Positions 1-9,425 of a stretch of DNA of 64,000 bases are shown one piece after another. Position numbers and translations under genes: made by a program. How positions within the stretch are numbered: position 1 is the stretch's first letter; each line of letters opens with the position of its first letter. Source of the stretch: an uncultured Rhizobiaceae group bacterium (GTDB lineage Bacteria; Pseudomonadota; Alphaproteobacteria; Rhizobiales; Rhizobiaceae); NCBI GenBank assembly GCA_937930635.1, contig CALHCF010000010.1:1-64000 (forward strand). Reading direction: 5' to 3'. Under the pieces are notes generated by a model that saw nothing but the letters and a program-made list of their open reading frames with translations, had not been told where the DNA came from and did not search any database.

Positions 1-849
1 CACAATATCGCCGGTGGTCAAAACGACATCTTCAAAGGGGGGCAGGATTGTCTGCTCGCCGCGGTGAATGGTTCGAACCGTGATGTTGCGAAGGGTGGGA
101 AAGATCCCCGCAATCGATTCTTCTCCCAGCAGCGGATGTCCCTCATCAATATTTATCTGGGCGAGGAACTGACGACCCGATGCTGCACGAACAGCCTGGT
201 CGGTCGAGGCACTGCTGCCCAGGAGCCTGGGCATCACAAAGATAACAAACAGCAGCCCCACACAGGCCATGACGATGCCCGGTACCGAAAAATCAAAGAA
301 CCCGACCGTTTCGCCATATCGTTCAGCGACCCCGGCGACGAGCAGGTTGGTTGAAGAACCGATCAGTGTGGTCATGCCACCCAGAATGCCGACATAGGAC
401 AGCGGCATAAGCGCTGCGGAAGCCGCAAAATTGCGCTGTGCTGCGATGGCGACGACAATGGGAATAAACATCACCACGACCGGGGTGTTGTTAAGAAAGG
501 CACTGGTGACTCCGGCTGTAACAAGCAGGACGATAATTGTTCGCCGGGCGTTTGATCCTCCAATACGTGAAAGCGCAGCAGCGGGAGCTTCAAGCGCATC
601 TGTGTTGAAGAGCGCCTGTCCAATGACCAGCAGCGCTAGCACGGTAATAAGCGCCGGATTTGCAAATCCCAGCAAAAGCTCGGGAGCGGTGACCGATTGT
701 GCCGTGCTCTGAGGCAGAAGCGTAAAAAGAGCCAGCAGGGCGACCAGCGTGGCCAGAGATACCCCTTCAATTGACCAGCGTTCAGAAGCAAAGGCGACAA
801 TTGTGCATGCGATGACCACAAAGGTCAGCCACATATGAAGATTGTCCAT
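1..849 (-). CDS. SLC13/DASS-family permease with RCK_C (TrkA-C) domain, 3' end outside window
   Basis: The reverse strand is open from an ATG at 849 to the window edge (283 codons, no stop), so this is the N-terminal part of a longer protein. It starts MDNLHMWLTF and shows several hydrophobic helices. The segment NNTPVVVMFIPIV followed by GGMTTLIGSSTNL is typical of SLC13/ArsB-like sodium:anion symporters of the TrkA-C-containing type. The last about 60 visible residues are soluble and look like the start of a TrkA-C (RCK_C) regulatory domain between the two membrane halves. Family members move sulfate, dicarboxylates or other divalent anions across the inner membrane; the substrate cannot be read here. 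It is followed upstream by an RDD protein on the same strand 52 bp away. Confidence 0.82.
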   Translation of the reverse strand, partial: MDNLHMWLTFVVIACTIVAFASERWSIEGVSLATLVALLALFTLLPQSTAQSVTAPELLLGFANPALITVLALLVIGQALFNTDALEAPAAALSRIGGSNARRTIIVLLVTAGVTSAFLNNTPVVVMFIPIVVAIAAQRNFAASAALMPLSYVGILGGMTTLIGSSTNLLVAGVAERYGETVGFFDFSVPGIVMACVGLLFVIFVMPRLLGSSASTDQAVRAASGRQFLAQINIDEGHPLLGEESIAGIFPTLRNITVRTIHRGEQTILPPFEDVVLTTGDIV

Positions 850-900
850 ATCGCTTTAGTCCCAGACTTGGCGCAGAAAATCGCCCGCTATGAGCGAAGT

Positions 901-1365
901 CTAGGCGCGCAGGACGTAGGTGCCAAGCAGGATGTCATGGATCAGGCGTTTCTTGGATGAGAAGAATGTCACCAAAAGAGGGATAATCACCGCTAGTGAG
1001 TGAATGACCCAGAACAGGATCCCGTGCAAAATTGCCAGCAGCGGGTCGACACGCCCGCCATCCACTTTTGCAATTTTTATACCGGTGAATTGCATGCCCA
1101 AAGTGGCCTGCTTCGGTCCACCCATGGTGAGGGCGAGATATAAGACGGCAATAATGGCTGGCAGAAAGGCATAAAGCCCCCACGCCAGTCCCAGAGTGAT
1201 AATGCCCAGAAAACCGATGATGACAGCAAACGGGATGCACAACAGGCCGATGATAAGATAATCGACCAGAAAAGCGATCACCCTGGCGGTCCGCACACCC
1301 TGCAAATCCTGTGAAGATACGATCGGATCGCCGCTCGTGTTGTCAATCGTGGTTTGGCCAGCCAT
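901..1365 (-). CDS. RDD family membrane protein
   Basis: A 154-residue integral membrane protein. The start MAGQTTID is chosen because a strong Shine-Dalgarno (AGGAGGG) lies 6-7 bases upstream; an ATG 12 codons earlier has none. The RDD signature is visible: TARVIAFLVDY near residue 30 gives the conserved Arg and Asp of the first helix, two further hydrophobic stretches follow, and TLGMQFTGIKI near residue 105 is the conserved loop that precedes the last helix pair. RDD proteins are small multi-helix membrane proteins of mostly unknown role; some have been linked to ion transport. It lies 66 bp downstream of hemB in the same orientation, so it may be co-transcribed with hemB. No substrate is inferred. 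Confidence 0.8.
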   Translation of the reverse strand: MAGQTTIDNTSGDPIVSSQDLQGVRTARVIAFLVDYLIIGLLCIPFAVIIGFLGIITLGLAWGLYAFLPAIIAVLYLALTMGGPKQATLGMQFTGIKIAKVDGGRVDPLLAILHGILFWVIHSLAVIIPLLVTFFSSKKRLIHDILLGTYVLRA

Positions 1366-1431
1366 GGTTTTCCCTCCTTGCTTGACCTTGAGGTAGGTCA
1401 ATCCGGCAGGCTTTCAAGTTTTTGTGTAATA

Positions 1432-2448
1432 TCAGTGTTTGTTGAGCATCTCCGCCACACGCAGGGCAAAATAGGTCAAAATCCCGTCGGCACCGGCGCG
1501 TTTGAAAGCGAGAAGGCTCTCCATCATTACTTTTTCGCCATCGATATAGCCCTGTGCCGCGGCGCTTTCGATCATCGAATATTCGCCTGATACCTGATAG
1601 GCAAACACCGGCATGCCAAACGTGTCTTTCATTCTCCATACAATGTCGAGATAGGGCAGCGCGGGCTTGACCATCAGCATGTCAGCGCCTTCCTGAATAT
1701 CCAGCTCGGCTTCACGCATGGCGTCTTCGGTATTGGCGGGATCGATGTAATAGGTCTTCTTATCGCCTTGCAGCAGACCGTCGGTCCCGATTGCCTCGCG
1801 GTAGGGGCCGTAAAAGGCGGATGCATATTTGGCGGTATAGGAGAGTATGCCCACATCGTTGAACCCGGCCTGGTCGAGAGCCTGGCGAATGGCGCCAATG
1901 CGACCGTCCATCATGTCTGACGGGGCAATGATATCAGCACCGGACTCCGCCTGACGCAGGGCACCCTGGACAATCATCTCCACGCTTTCATCATTGACGA
2001 TTATGCCGTTACGCAAAATACCGTCATGACCGTGGTCGGTGAAAGGGTCGAGCGCGGCATCAGTGATGACGCCGATTTGCGGCACGGTTTCCTTGACCAT
2101 CCGCGTGAACGTGCAGATCAGATTGTCGGGATTGGCAATCTCGCTGCCCGAAACGTTGCGCTTGTCGAGGGGTACATTGGGAAACGGGGCAATGGCCGGG
2201 ATCCCAAGAACCGCCGCGCGTTTGGCCACGTCCAGCGCCTTGTCCAATGTATAGCGCGAGACGCCGGGCATGGCCTTGATCGCTTCTTCGCTGTTCTCGC
2301 CCTCGATAATAAAGATCGGCAGGATCAGATCATCCACCGTCAGACGGCTTTCCTGAACCAGCCTGCGGGTCCAGTCGAAACGCCGGTTGCGGCGCAGTCG
2401 CCGGTTGCCGGTTACTTCGTCAACCATTGCGCTCATCTCATTGGACAT
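1432..2448 (-). CDS. hemB: Delta-aminolevulinic acid dehydratase (porphobilinogen synthase)
   Basis: Condenses two 5-aminolevulinate molecules to porphobilinogen, the second common step of tetrapyrrole synthesis, in the cytoplasm. The 338-residue product has the two active-site lysines in their family contexts: SYTAKYASAFYGP (Lys about 207) and MLMVKPALPYLD (Lys about 261). The metal-binding segment reads DAALDPFTDHGHDG (residues about 130-143), with aspartates where zinc-dependent enzymes have cysteines. This is the magnesium-type site known from Bradyrhizobium and other alphaproteobacteria. Start MSNEMSAM is preferred over an upstream ATG 18 codons earlier because family alignment begins shortly after it; MSAM and MVDEV just downstream remain possible. 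The RDD gene follows it. Confidence 0.93.
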   Translation of the reverse strand: MSNEMSAMVDEVTGNRRLRRNRRFDWTRRLVQESRLTVDDLILPIFIIEGENSEEAIKAMPGVSRYTLDKALDVAKRAAVLGIPAIAPFPNVPLDKRNVSGSEIANPDNLICTFTRMVKETVPQIGVITDAALDPFTDHGHDGILRNGIIVNDESVEMIVQGALRQAESGADIIAPSDMMDGRIGAIRQALDQAGFNDVGILSYTAKYASAFYGPYREAIGTDGLLQGDKKTYYIDPANTEDAMREAELDIQEGADMLMVKPALPYLDIVWRMKDTFGMPVFAYQVSGEYSMIESAAAQGYIDGEKVMMESLLAFKRAGADGILTYFALRVAEMLNKH

Positions 2449-2603
2449 GTCGATAACTCTTACCCGGTTTGCTTTGTGGCCGCTTGTGGTCAAGACGAAC
2501 AAAGGGCGGCGCGTTTCTCATGTTGAGCATTTCACACTTTCCGTTGTCGCACCGCAACTGTGAGCCTAGTGTTGCACTCAATAATCATCGCACAAATCTC
2601 ATT

Positions 2604-3662
2604 ATGGTTGATACTCAGGATATCCTGTTCGAAAGGCGTGGTCAGGCCGGGGTTGTGACACTCAATAAACCCTCGACCCTGAACGCCGTCACAGACGCCA
2701 TGCTGCGCGAGCTCGATCGCCACCTTGATGAGTGGGAGAGGGATGACGCTATTTCGCGCGTTATCATCAAGGCGGTGCCGGGCAGAGCCTTTTCTGCAGG
2801 CGGGGATATTCGCTACCTCTACGAAGAAGGGACTTCCGGGCATTTCGATTTTGGCTTCTTTGCCCGCGAATACACGTTGAACGCCCGTATCGCTCATTTC
2901 TCAAAGCCCTATATCGCGCTTGTCGATGGCATTGTGATGGGGGGTGGCGTTGGGGTTTCGTTCCATGGCTCTCATCGTATTGCCGGCGAGGGCATGAGTT
3001 TTGCCATGCCGGAGGTGGGGATTGGGTTTTTTCCCGACGTTGGGGGATCGTATCTCCTGTCGCGCTTACCGGGTAAGACAGGGCTTTACCTTGGGCTGAC
3101 CGGCACCCGTGTCACTCAGGCCGACGCTATCTGGTCTGGCCTGACCACCAGCGTATGCGCCTCGCAGGACCTTCCTGCACTGGAGGATGCGCTTTGCAAC
3201 GCAGGTTCGGTGGACAGCATCACCAACCAGTTTTCCTATGCCTGTGAGCCTGGAACACTTGAGGCGCATAGCGGCTTCATCAACCGTACATTCGACGGGG
3301 GTTCGGTCCTGGATATCATGCGTCGGTTGCAGGATATGTCAGATGCGCAAGGGGAGGGGGCACAATGGGCTGCAAAGACCCTGGCGGTGATGAAGCAAAA
3401 ATCCCCCACCAGTCTGGCTATCGCCTTTCAACAGATCAGCCGGGGGGCAGCCTTGACCATGGCGCAGTGTATGCAGATGGAATACCGTATCCTGAAACGT
3501 CTTTTGCCCGGCTCTGAATTTTATGAGGGCATACGCGCCGCAATTGTCGACAAGGACAATGACCCACAATGGCAACCAGCCAGTTCTGTGGAGGTTGATG
3601 CTAACGCGGTCGCCGCTCATTTCGAGCCGTTGCCCGAAGATGAAGAACTTGTCCTGCCATGA
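2604..3662 (+). CDS. Enoyl-CoA hydratase/isomerase family protein, 3-hydroxyisobutyryl-CoA hydrolase-like
   Basis: A 352-residue crotonase-fold protein, the usual size of 3-hydroxyisobutyryl-CoA hydrolases (about 350) rather than plain enoyl-CoA hydratases (about 260). Seen in order: FSAGGDIRYLYEEG (residues about 55-75, oxyanion-hole loop), DGIVMGGGVGVS, and MPEVGIGFFPDVGG, which carries the Glu and Asp expected for thioester hydrolysis in the HIBCH branch. HIBCH releases 3-hydroxyisobutyrate from its CoA ester in valine degradation, but paralogues act on other acyl-CoAs, so the substrate is inferred. The ATG at 2604 is chosen because upstream in-frame residues do not look conserved; no strong ribosome-binding site is seen. 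Its stop overlaps the next gene's start (ATGA), which indicates translational coupling. Confidence 0.85.
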   Translation: MVDTQDILFERRGQAGVVTLNKPSTLNAVTDAMLRELDRHLDEWERDDAISRVIIKAVPGRAFSAGGDIRYLYEEGTSGHFDFGFFAREYTLNARIAHFSKPYIALVDGIVMGGGVGVSFHGSHRIAGEGMSFAMPEVGIGFFPDVGGSYLLSRLPGKTGLYLGLTGTRVTQADAIWSGLTTSVCASQDLPALEDALCNAGSVDSITNQFSYACEPGTLEAHSGFINRTFDGGSVLDIMRRLQDMSDAQGEGAQWAAKTLAVMKQKSPTSLAIAFQQISRGAALTMAQCMQMEYRILKRLLPGSEFYEGIRAAIVDKDNDPQWQPASSVEVDANAVAAHFEPLPEDEELVLP

Positions 3663-4081
3663 CCCTTGATCTCAACGTCGATAGCGAGCCAACCCGGGCC
3701 CAGCGCTGGACGGAACTGGTTTTCCATGTGTTCCTGCGTTTGCTGGCGGTTGCCTTCCTTGGGTTTACTCTCCAGACCTGGATGCAGGTCATCGGCTTTT
3801 GGGATGGCGCCAATAATCGCTTTGACACCATGTCGACAACCTGGAAAATCTATATCGCTCTCCTTGCAGTGCTCCATCCTGTTGCCAGCGTAGGGTTATG
3901 GACCACCCTTTCCTGGGGCAGGGTGATATGGTTCATCGCCATTGCGGTGCAGTTCGTTGCCTTTTTAAGCTTTTCGACTGAACTGGGTGAGAACTGGCCG
4001 GTCTTTTATTTCCATCTTGGAAGCCTCGCAATCTATGTGATTTTCATGCTGACACAGCGAGTCATCGATAAGAAGACGTGA
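3659..4081 (+). CDS. Small four-helix membrane protein, DUF6163-like
   Basis: A 140-residue protein with an N-terminal soluble stretch (about 20 residues) and four hydrophobic segments, near residues 25-45, 62-82, 88-108 and 118-135. Its ATG overlaps the stop of the preceding hydrolase gene (ATGA), so it is likely translated by coupling. It resembles the uncharacterised DUF6163 membrane proteins that I associate with the ldtR/ldtP neighbourhood in Hyphomicrobiales; that assignment is from memory and not tested. The location just upstream of an envelope-stress regulator and an L,D-transpeptidase suggests a cell-envelope role, but no catalytic motif is visible. Confidence 0.65.
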   Translation: MTLDLNVDSEPTRAQRWTELVFHVFLRLLAVAFLGFTLQTWMQVIGFWDGANNRFDTMSTTWKIYIALLAVLHPVASVGLWTTLSWGRVIWFIAIAVQFVAFLSFSTELGENWPVFYFHLGSLAIYVIFMLTQRVIDKKT

Positions 4082-4248
4082 ATCTTCAGCCTTTCTATAA
4101 AATTAAAATCAAATAAATCAATAAGTTGCAAATTTTCTGGTAAGAACCGGTTAAGTCTACGCTTTGACTCAAATTTTATTCGAAGCCCGTACATTGGGTC
4201 TCAAGGCGGAGAAAAATAATACCGTCTACAACAGACAAGAGGCTCAAA

Positions 4249-4761
4249 ATGAACAACGCAGACATGATCGGCTTTGCCGAAGATCAAACAACCGCCAAGG
4301 CGGATATCAAACCCGTTTACCTGGAAGCTCTGACACTGGTGGAGCGTCTCCATCGTCGTCTTCTGGACGTTATCAAAGACGAATTTGATCGCCAGGGCCG
4401 CAACGATATTAACGCCACCCAGGCTCTTTTGCTCTACAATCTAGGTGATTCAGAGTTGACTGCGGGTGAGCTGCGTACCCGTGGTTACTATCTCGGCTCC
4501 AACGTTTCATACAACCTGAAGAAGCTGGTTGAGATGGGCTATATCCATCATCAGCGTTCGCGCACAGACCGCCGCTCGGTTCGTGTCAGCCTGACTGATC
4601 AGGGCAAGGAAGTCGCAAACACAGTTGACGCGCTTTATGAGCGCCACACAAAGTCGCTGGAGCAGATCGGTGAAATCGACACCGAAAGCTTCCTTAAGCT
4701 GAACAAATCACTTCAGCGTCTCGAAAGGTTCTGGACGGATCAGATTCTGTACCGTCTTTGA
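4249..4761 (+). CDS. ldtR: MarR-family transcriptional regulator, LdtR-like
   Basis: A 170-residue winged-helix regulator. The DNA-binding core is visible at about residues 60-115: LTAGELRTRGYYLGSNVSY (helix-turn-helix) followed by the wing HHQRSRTDRRSVRVSLT, which contains the basic DRRS motif of MarR proteins. Flanking helices at both ends form the dimer interface. The gene lies directly upstream of an L,D-transpeptidase gene, the arrangement described for LdtR in Candidatus Liberibacter asiaticus and relatives, where LdtR controls ldtP and stress tolerance. The symbol rests on this synteny plus the family match. The start follows AAGAGGCTCAAA. A rho-independent terminator lies 33 bp after the stop, so ldtR is probably monocistronic and ldtP has its own promoter. 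Confidence 0.85.
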   Translation: MNNADMIGFAEDQTTAKADIKPVYLEALTLVERLHRRLLDVIKDEFDRQGRNDINATQALLLYNLGDSELTAGELRTRGYYLGSNVSYNLKKLVEMGYIHHQRSRTDRRSVRVSLTDQGKEVANTVDALYERHTKSLEQIGEIDTESFLKLNKSLQRLERFWTDQILYRL

Positions 4762-4794
4762 TTATTTCACTTCCGGGTCATAGGACTTGTCGAG

Positions 4795-4823
4795 AAACCG
4801 GTTCCGCAAGGAGCCGGTTTTTT
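4795..4823 (+). terminator. Rho-independent terminator after ldtR
   Basis: AAACCGGTTCC, loop GCAA, then GGAGCCGGTTT running into a six-T tract. The 11-bp stem has one G-T mismatch. It follows the ldtR stop by 33 bases and separates ldtR from ldtP. Confidence 0.85.
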
Positions 4824-5104
4824 CGTGCCTGATGGCCCGTAATCCGGCAATGCATACCTAAGTGGTGGCAAAGGTTGGACTTGAAATTTTACCATTCGTT
4901 AACCATTTCTGCCTCAATTCAGGCCTAACCGAATAGTCGTTGTCCTGTGAAACACGCAAGGTTGACGATACGGCGGTTTTTATTGAGTTGCGCGTCTGAT
5001 AGAAGAGGATAAAGGCCCCGTTTGATTCCGGGGTGTTGGAATTTTGCCCACCATGCCGGGGTGAACCGCATGTTACGGGGCGCAGGGGAAATCGGAGCAA
5101 GGAA

Positions 5105-6400
5105 ATGCCAACAAAAAAGCCGGTGAAGCGCAATTTGCCAGCCACCGAAGTCAGCAGGCGCGACCTGATAAGTTACGCATTTGGCGCAGCAGCGGCGGGT
5201 CTTGTCGCCACGCCGGGGGCATCCTGGGCCAATGAGTCGATTATCGACCGGATTTTGAATTCCAAGAACCGCGACAGCTGGAATGACCAGTTTGATGCCG
5301 GTTCCGCGACCCAGAAACGTGTCGCGTCATCGCTACCGATCTTTACACCGCAGACCATCCAGTTCGTCGAGCAGGCGATATTGGAATATCAGGGTATCGT
5401 ATCAAGCGGAGGGTGGCCGCGGGTGCCTTCTGCCAAGAAATTGCGGCTTGGTGATTCATCTCCTGCCGTTGCGGTACTGCGCAAAAGGCTCATAATTTCC
5501 GGCGATTTGTCGGCCCGGGCCGGGCTTTCAAAGCAATTTGATTCCTACGTGGATGCCGCTGTGAAACGCTTCCAGCGTCGCCATGGGCTTCCTGCCGATG
5601 GGGTGCTTGGACGGTATTCTTTTGCCGCGCTCAACGTCTCTGCCGATATTCGGCTGGGTCAGCTGCAAACCAATCTGGTGCGCCTGCGGTCCATGTCCGG
5701 TTTTCTGGGGGACCGTTATGTGATGGTCAATATTCCTGCTGCCCAGATCGAGGCTGTTGAATATGGCCGGGTTGCCCAGCGTCACACCGCGATTGTGGGT
5801 CGCACCAGCCGCCAGACACCTATTTTGAATTCCAAGATTTATGAACTGAACCTCAATCCCTATTGGACAGCGCCGGTATCGATCGTCAAAAAAGACATCA
5901 TTCCGCTGATGCAGAAAGACCCTAACTATCTGAGCGACAACAAGATCAGAGTGTTTGAGGGCGAGCGTGAGATCGATCCAAAGCAGATCAACTGGAATAG
6001 TGATGAAGCTGTGAATTATCGGTTCCGCCAGGAACCCGGCAAAATTAACGCCATGGGATCGGTAAAGATCAACTTTCCCAACCCCCATGCGGTCTACATG
6101 CATGACACGCCGCAAAAAGGCTTGTTCAACAAGCTCTTGCGGTTTGATTCCTCCGGTTGTGTTCGGGTCAAGAATGTCCGTGACCTGCTGGTCTGGCTGG
6201 GTAAGGAAACGCCCGGCGTAACACGCCGCTCTCTGGAACAGACGATTGCTTCAGGTGATCGCACCGATGTCAGATTGGCCAGCCCTGTGCCGGTGTATTT
6301 CACCTATGTCAGCGCCTGGTCCACAAGCGGTGGTGTGGTGCAGTTCCGCGATGATATTTATCAGCGCGATGGTGTGGACGAATTGGCTTTAAGCCAATAA
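5105..6400 (+). CDS. ldtP: L,D-transpeptidase (YkuD domain) with peptidoglycan-binding domain, LdtP-like
   Basis: Forms 3-3 (meso-DAP to meso-DAP) cross-links in periplasmic peptidoglycan or attaches ligands to it. The 431-residue product has a Tat-like leader (SRRDLISYAFG near residue 18, then an Ala-rich hydrophobic stretch ending ASWANE). Next comes a PG_binding_1 domain at about residues 120-180 (LRLGDSSPAV to RHGLPADGVLG) and a YkuD domain at about 210-375. The catalytic signature is HDTPQKGLF followed by RFDSSGCVRV, which supplies the His and Cys nucleophile. The ATG at 5105 is preceded by GGAGCAAGGAA. The 343 bp between ldtR and this gene hold the ldtR terminator and a long AT-rich to GC-rich leader with no further ORF; that leader is the likely site of LdtR control. 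Confidence 0.9.
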   Translation: MPTKKPVKRNLPATEVSRRDLISYAFGAAAAGLVATPGASWANESIIDRILNSKNRDSWNDQFDAGSATQKRVASSLPIFTPQTIQFVEQAILEYQGIVSSGGWPRVPSAKKLRLGDSSPAVAVLRKRLIISGDLSARAGLSKQFDSYVDAAVKRFQRRHGLPADGVLGRYSFAALNVSADIRLGQLQTNLVRLRSMSGFLGDRYVMVNIPAAQIEAVEYGRVAQRHTAIVGRTSRQTPILNSKIYELNLNPYWTAPVSIVKKDIIPLMQKDPNYLSDNKIRVFEGEREIDPKQINWNSDEAVNYRFRQEPGKINAMGSVKINFPNPHAVYMHDTPQKGLFNKLLRFDSSGCVRVKNVRDLLVWLGKETPGVTRRSLEQTIASGDRTDVRLASPVPVYFTYVSAWSTSGGVVQFRDDIYQRDGVDELALSQ

Positions 6401-6501
6401 AAGCCGCTCGGGGCTTCTTCCCGACAATATTTGTCAAAGAAGAGGAAGCGCCTCGCGACGCGCTTATGCCTGTTTTTACGCCATGATTCCGGAGAATTGC
6501 C

Positions 6502-7815
6502 ATGTCCACCGCTGAGAATAAGGACACTGCCACCACGACCGATTCTTTCTTTTCCCGCAGCCTTGCTGACGCCGATCCGGCTGTTTTCGGTTCGATTACC
6601 GGCGAACTGGGCCGTCAGCGCCATGAAGTCGAGCTGATTGCATCGGAAAATATTGTCTCCCGCGCTGTGCTCGAAGCGCAGGGTTCGGTGATGACCAACA
6701 AGTATGCGGAAGGGTATCCCGGGCGTCGCTATTATGGCGGTTGTGAATTTGTTGATGTGGCGGAAGAACTCGCCATCGAGCGGGTGACCGAGTTGTTTGG
6801 CTGTGCCTATGCCAATGTTCAGCCAAATTCGGGCAGTCAGGCCAATCAGGGGGTGTTTCAGGCACTGATCAAGCCCGGCGACACTATTTTGGGCCTGAGT
6901 CTGGATGCTGGCGGCCATTTGACCCACGGCGCAAAGCCCAACCAGTCGGGAAAATGGTTTAATGCTGTCCAGTATGGCGTTCTCAAAGAAGATCATCTGA
7001 TCGACTTTGAGCAGGTTGCGGCGCTGGCAAATGAGCACAAACCAAAGCTGATCATTGCTGGCGGGTCGGCTTATCCCCGTCAGATAGATTTTGCGAAATT
7101 TCGCGCTATTGCCGATGAAGTCGGGGCCTGGTTCATGGTCGACATGGCCCATTTTGCCGGTCTCGTCGCCGGTGGGGTCCATCCAAGCCCGTTTCCCCAT
7201 GCCCATGTTGCCACGTCCACCACGCACAAGACTTTGCGCGGCCCTCGTGGCGGTCTGATCCTGACCAATGACGAAGAGATCGCCAAGAAGGTGAATTCTG
7301 CAATCTTTCCCGGCATTCAGGGTGGCCCGTTAATGCATGTGATTGCCGCAAAGGCGGTCGCCTTCGGGGAAGCTCTGACGCCTGAATTCAGAAGTTACGC
7401 AGCCTCGATTGCAAACAATGCCCGTGCCCTTGGTGAAACACTGAGGGGAGGCGGTCTTGACCTGGTTTCCGGCGGTACTGACACGCATGTTTTGCTGGTG
7501 GATCTGCGGCCCAAGGGTGTTACGGGCAAAATGGCTGAGGCCGCTCTTGGCCGTGCCAACATGACCTGCAATAAAAACGCCATCCCTTTTGACCCGGAAA
7601 AACCAATGGTGACATCGGGTGTTCGTCTGGGAACTCCTGCGGCAACGACACGCGGTTTTGGCATTGCTGAGTTCCAGCAGGTCGGGAGCCATATTCTTGA
7701 GGTTCTGGATGGACTTGCAGCAAACGGTGAAGAGGGCAATGCAGCTCTTGAAAAAGAGGTTGCTGCGAAAGTTGTGGCACTGACAGACCGCTTCCCCATC
7801 TACGCCGGACTTTGA
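6502..7815 (+). CDS. glyA: Serine hydroxymethyltransferase
   Basis: Interconverts serine plus tetrahydrofolate with glycine plus 5,10-methylene-THF in the cytoplasm, feeding one-carbon metabolism. At 437 residues it matches family length. The pyridoxal-phosphate lysine lies in [16 protein letters not shown] (Lys about 243). Also visible are [10 protein letters not shown] near residue 45, the glycine-rich [11 protein letters not shown] and [11 protein letters not shown] ahead of the lysine. The ATG follows CCGGAGAATTGCC. It heads a plus-strand run in which nrdR begins 18 bases after its stop, an order common in alphaproteobacteria. Confidence 0.97.
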   Translation: MSTAENKDTATTTDSFFSRSLADADPAVFGSITGELGRQRHEVELIASENIVSRAVLEAQGSVMTNKYAEGYPGRRYYGGCEFVDVAEELAIERVTELFGCAYANVQPNSGSQANQGVFQALIKPGDTILGLSLDAGGHLTHGAKPNQSGKWFNAVQYGVLKEDHLIDFEQVAALANEHKPKLIIAGGSAYPRQIDFAKFRAIADEVGAWFMVDMAHFAGLVAGGVHPSPFPHAHVATSTTHKTLRGPRGGLILTNDEEIAKKVNSAIFPGIQGGPLMHVIAAKAVAFGEALTPEFRSYAASIANNARALGETLRGGGLDLVSGGTDTHVLLVDLRPKGVTGKMAEAALGRANMTCNKNAIPFDPEKPMVTSGVRLGTPAATTRGFGIAEFQQVGSHILEVLDGLAANGEEGNAALEKEVAAKVVALTDRFPIYAGL

Positions 7816-7833
7816 ACCGGCAGGAGAAAAACC

Positions 7834-8301
7834 ATGCGCTGTCCATTTTGTAACTGCGATGACACGCAGGTAAAGGACTCGCGGTCTTCTGAAGACAACA
7901 CCGCCATACGCCGCCGCCGGGTCTGCGCGGATTGCGGCGGCCGGTTCACGACTTTCGAGCGGGTGCAGTTGCGCGAACTGGTTGTGCTGAAAAAATCCGG
8001 GCGAAAGGTACCATTTGACCGCGACAAGCTGGCGCGGTCTGTTTCTGTGGCCCTGCGCAAGCGCCCGGTGGATGAAGCGCGGATCGAACGCATGGTCTCC
8101 GGCATTGTGCGCCAGCTTGAAGCAAGCGGGGAGCAGGAGGTTGAGGCGGGTGCCATCGGCCACCTTGTCATGGAAGGCCTCAAGGGCCTGGATGATGTGG
8201 CTTATGTCCGCTTTGCCAGTGTTTACCGCGATTTTGACAAAGCGAGCGATTTCCGCACCATCCTTGGTGAAATGTCAAAAGCGGAAGACGATGACGGCTG
8301 A
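7834..8301 (+). CDS. nrdR: Transcriptional repressor NrdR
   Basis: Represses ribonucleotide reductase genes in response to ATP/dATP ratio. The 155-residue protein begins with a zinc ribbon (Cys3, Cys6, Cys31, Cys34) containing [19 protein letters not shown], the family hallmark. An ATP-cone follows at about residues 48-140, with [16 protein letters not shown] as its nucleotide-binding start. The start lies 18 bases after glyA with AGGAGAAAAACC just upstream. It is followed after 24 bases by ribD, the usual alphaproteobacterial order. NrdR boxes would be expected near nrd genes, which are not in this window. Confidence 0.97.
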   Translation: MRCPFCNCDDTQVKDSRSSEDNTAIRRRRVCADCGGRFTTFERVQLRELVVLKKSGRKVPFDRDKLARSVSVALRKRPVDEARIERMVSGIVRQLEASGEQEVEAGAIGHLVMEGLKGLDDVAYVRFASVYRDFDKASDFRTILGEMSKAEDDDG

Positions 8302-8325
8302 GGCCTGCTCTGCCATGATGGTTGC

Positions 8326-9423
8326 ATGAAAAACGAAATCAGCCAGGTCGATACCCGCCTGATGGCCGCTTGCCTGCGCCATGCGCGACGGCACAGAGCG
8401 CTTACGGGAACCAACCCTTCTGTGGGGACGCTGTTGGTCCAGTTTTCGCACGGCCAGGCAAAAATTGTCGGTCGGGGGATTACCGCGCAGGGCGGGCGCC
8501 CTCATGCTGAAAGACTGGCTCTCGATAGGGCAGGAGACGCGGCACGGGGCGCTACCGCCTATGTTTCGCTGGAACCCTGCGCCCACCACGGCGCCACGCC
8601 CCCTTGCGCCCAGGCACTGATTGATGCGGGCATTGCCCGGGTGGTGACAGCCTGGACCGATCCGGACAGTCGGGTGGACGGTAAGGGGCACGCGATGCTG
8701 CGCGATGCGGGTATGGACCTGTCCATTGGCTGCCGCAGTGTTGAAGCATCAAAGGACCTTGCAGGATACCTGAATCGAAAACAGAAAAACCGTCCGCAAG
8801 TCATTCTAAAATTGGCTGTTTCCTCCGATGGAATGCTGGGGGCAAAGGGCCGGGAAACCCCCATTACCGGCTCTCTTGCGCGCGCCTATGTTCACCGGAT
8901 GCGGGCGGAAAGCGATGCCATCATGGTTGGCCGAAAGACCGTCGAAATCGATGATCCGCAACTGACCTGCCGCCTTCACGGGTTGGAACACCGTTCGCCC
9001 CACCGTTTTGTTCTGGACACCGGAGCCATGCTCAATGTTGATTCAAAACTGGCACAGTCAGCGCATGACGTGCCGGTTTCACTGGTAACAGCCCAGACGA
9101 AACTACCGCAAAAACTCCAGCAAGCCGGGATACGCCATTTCGCGTCAGAAGCGGTCAATGGCAGACTGGCTTTGCCGGAACTTCTCGAAGACATGGCGGC
9201 CGCCGGTCTTTCGATCCTGATGGTGGAAGGAGGGGGCGCTGTGGCCCGCTCATTTCTCGAAGCTGATCTGGTTGATGAAATTGCTCTCTTTACCGGCCAT
9301 GTCACTGTTGGGGGCGATGGGGTTGTTTCTCCACTCTCCAAGAACAGTGTTCCGGAGCGTTTCAGACTTGAAAGAAGCCTGGTATTGGGCGACGACACAC
9401 TCGATATTTTTGCAAGGGTCTGA
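8326..9423 (+). CDS. ribD: Bifunctional riboflavin biosynthesis deaminase/reductase
   Basis: Carries out the second and third steps of riboflavin synthesis: deamination of diaminohydroxyphosphoribosylaminopyrimidine, then reduction of the ribosyl chain. The 365-residue protein has an N-terminal cytidine-deaminase-fold domain with zinc ligands His60 (GRPHAERLAL), Cys85 and Cys94 (EPCAHHGATPPC). The C-terminal half from about residue 155 (RPQVILKLAVSSDGMLG) is the NADPH-dependent RibD_C reductase, ending in LMVEGGGAVARSFLEADLVDEI. The ATG lies 24 bases after nrdR. ribE follows two bases after its stop, so the pair is tightly coupled. Confidence 0.96.
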   Translation: MKNEISQVDTRLMAACLRHARRHRALTGTNPSVGTLLVQFSHGQAKIVGRGITAQGGRPHAERLALDRAGDAARGATAYVSLEPCAHHGATPPCAQALIDAGIARVVTAWTDPDSRVDGKGHAMLRDAGMDLSIGCRSVEASKDLAGYLNRKQKNRPQVILKLAVSSDGMLGAKGRETPITGSLARAYVHRMRAESDAIMVGRKTVEIDDPQLTCRLHGLEHRSPHRFVLDTGAMLNVDSKLAQSAHDVPVSLVTAQTKLPQKLQQAGIRHFASEAVNGRLALPELLEDMAAAGLSILMVEGGGAVARSFLEADLVDEIALFTGHVTVGGDGVVSPLSKNSVPERFRLERSLVLGDDTLDIFARV

Positions 9424-9425
9424 TC

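Noticed and set aside
4082..4248. Promoter-like TTGACT upstream of ldtR
   Set aside because: No acceptable -10 at 16-18 bases, so it is not listed as a promoter.
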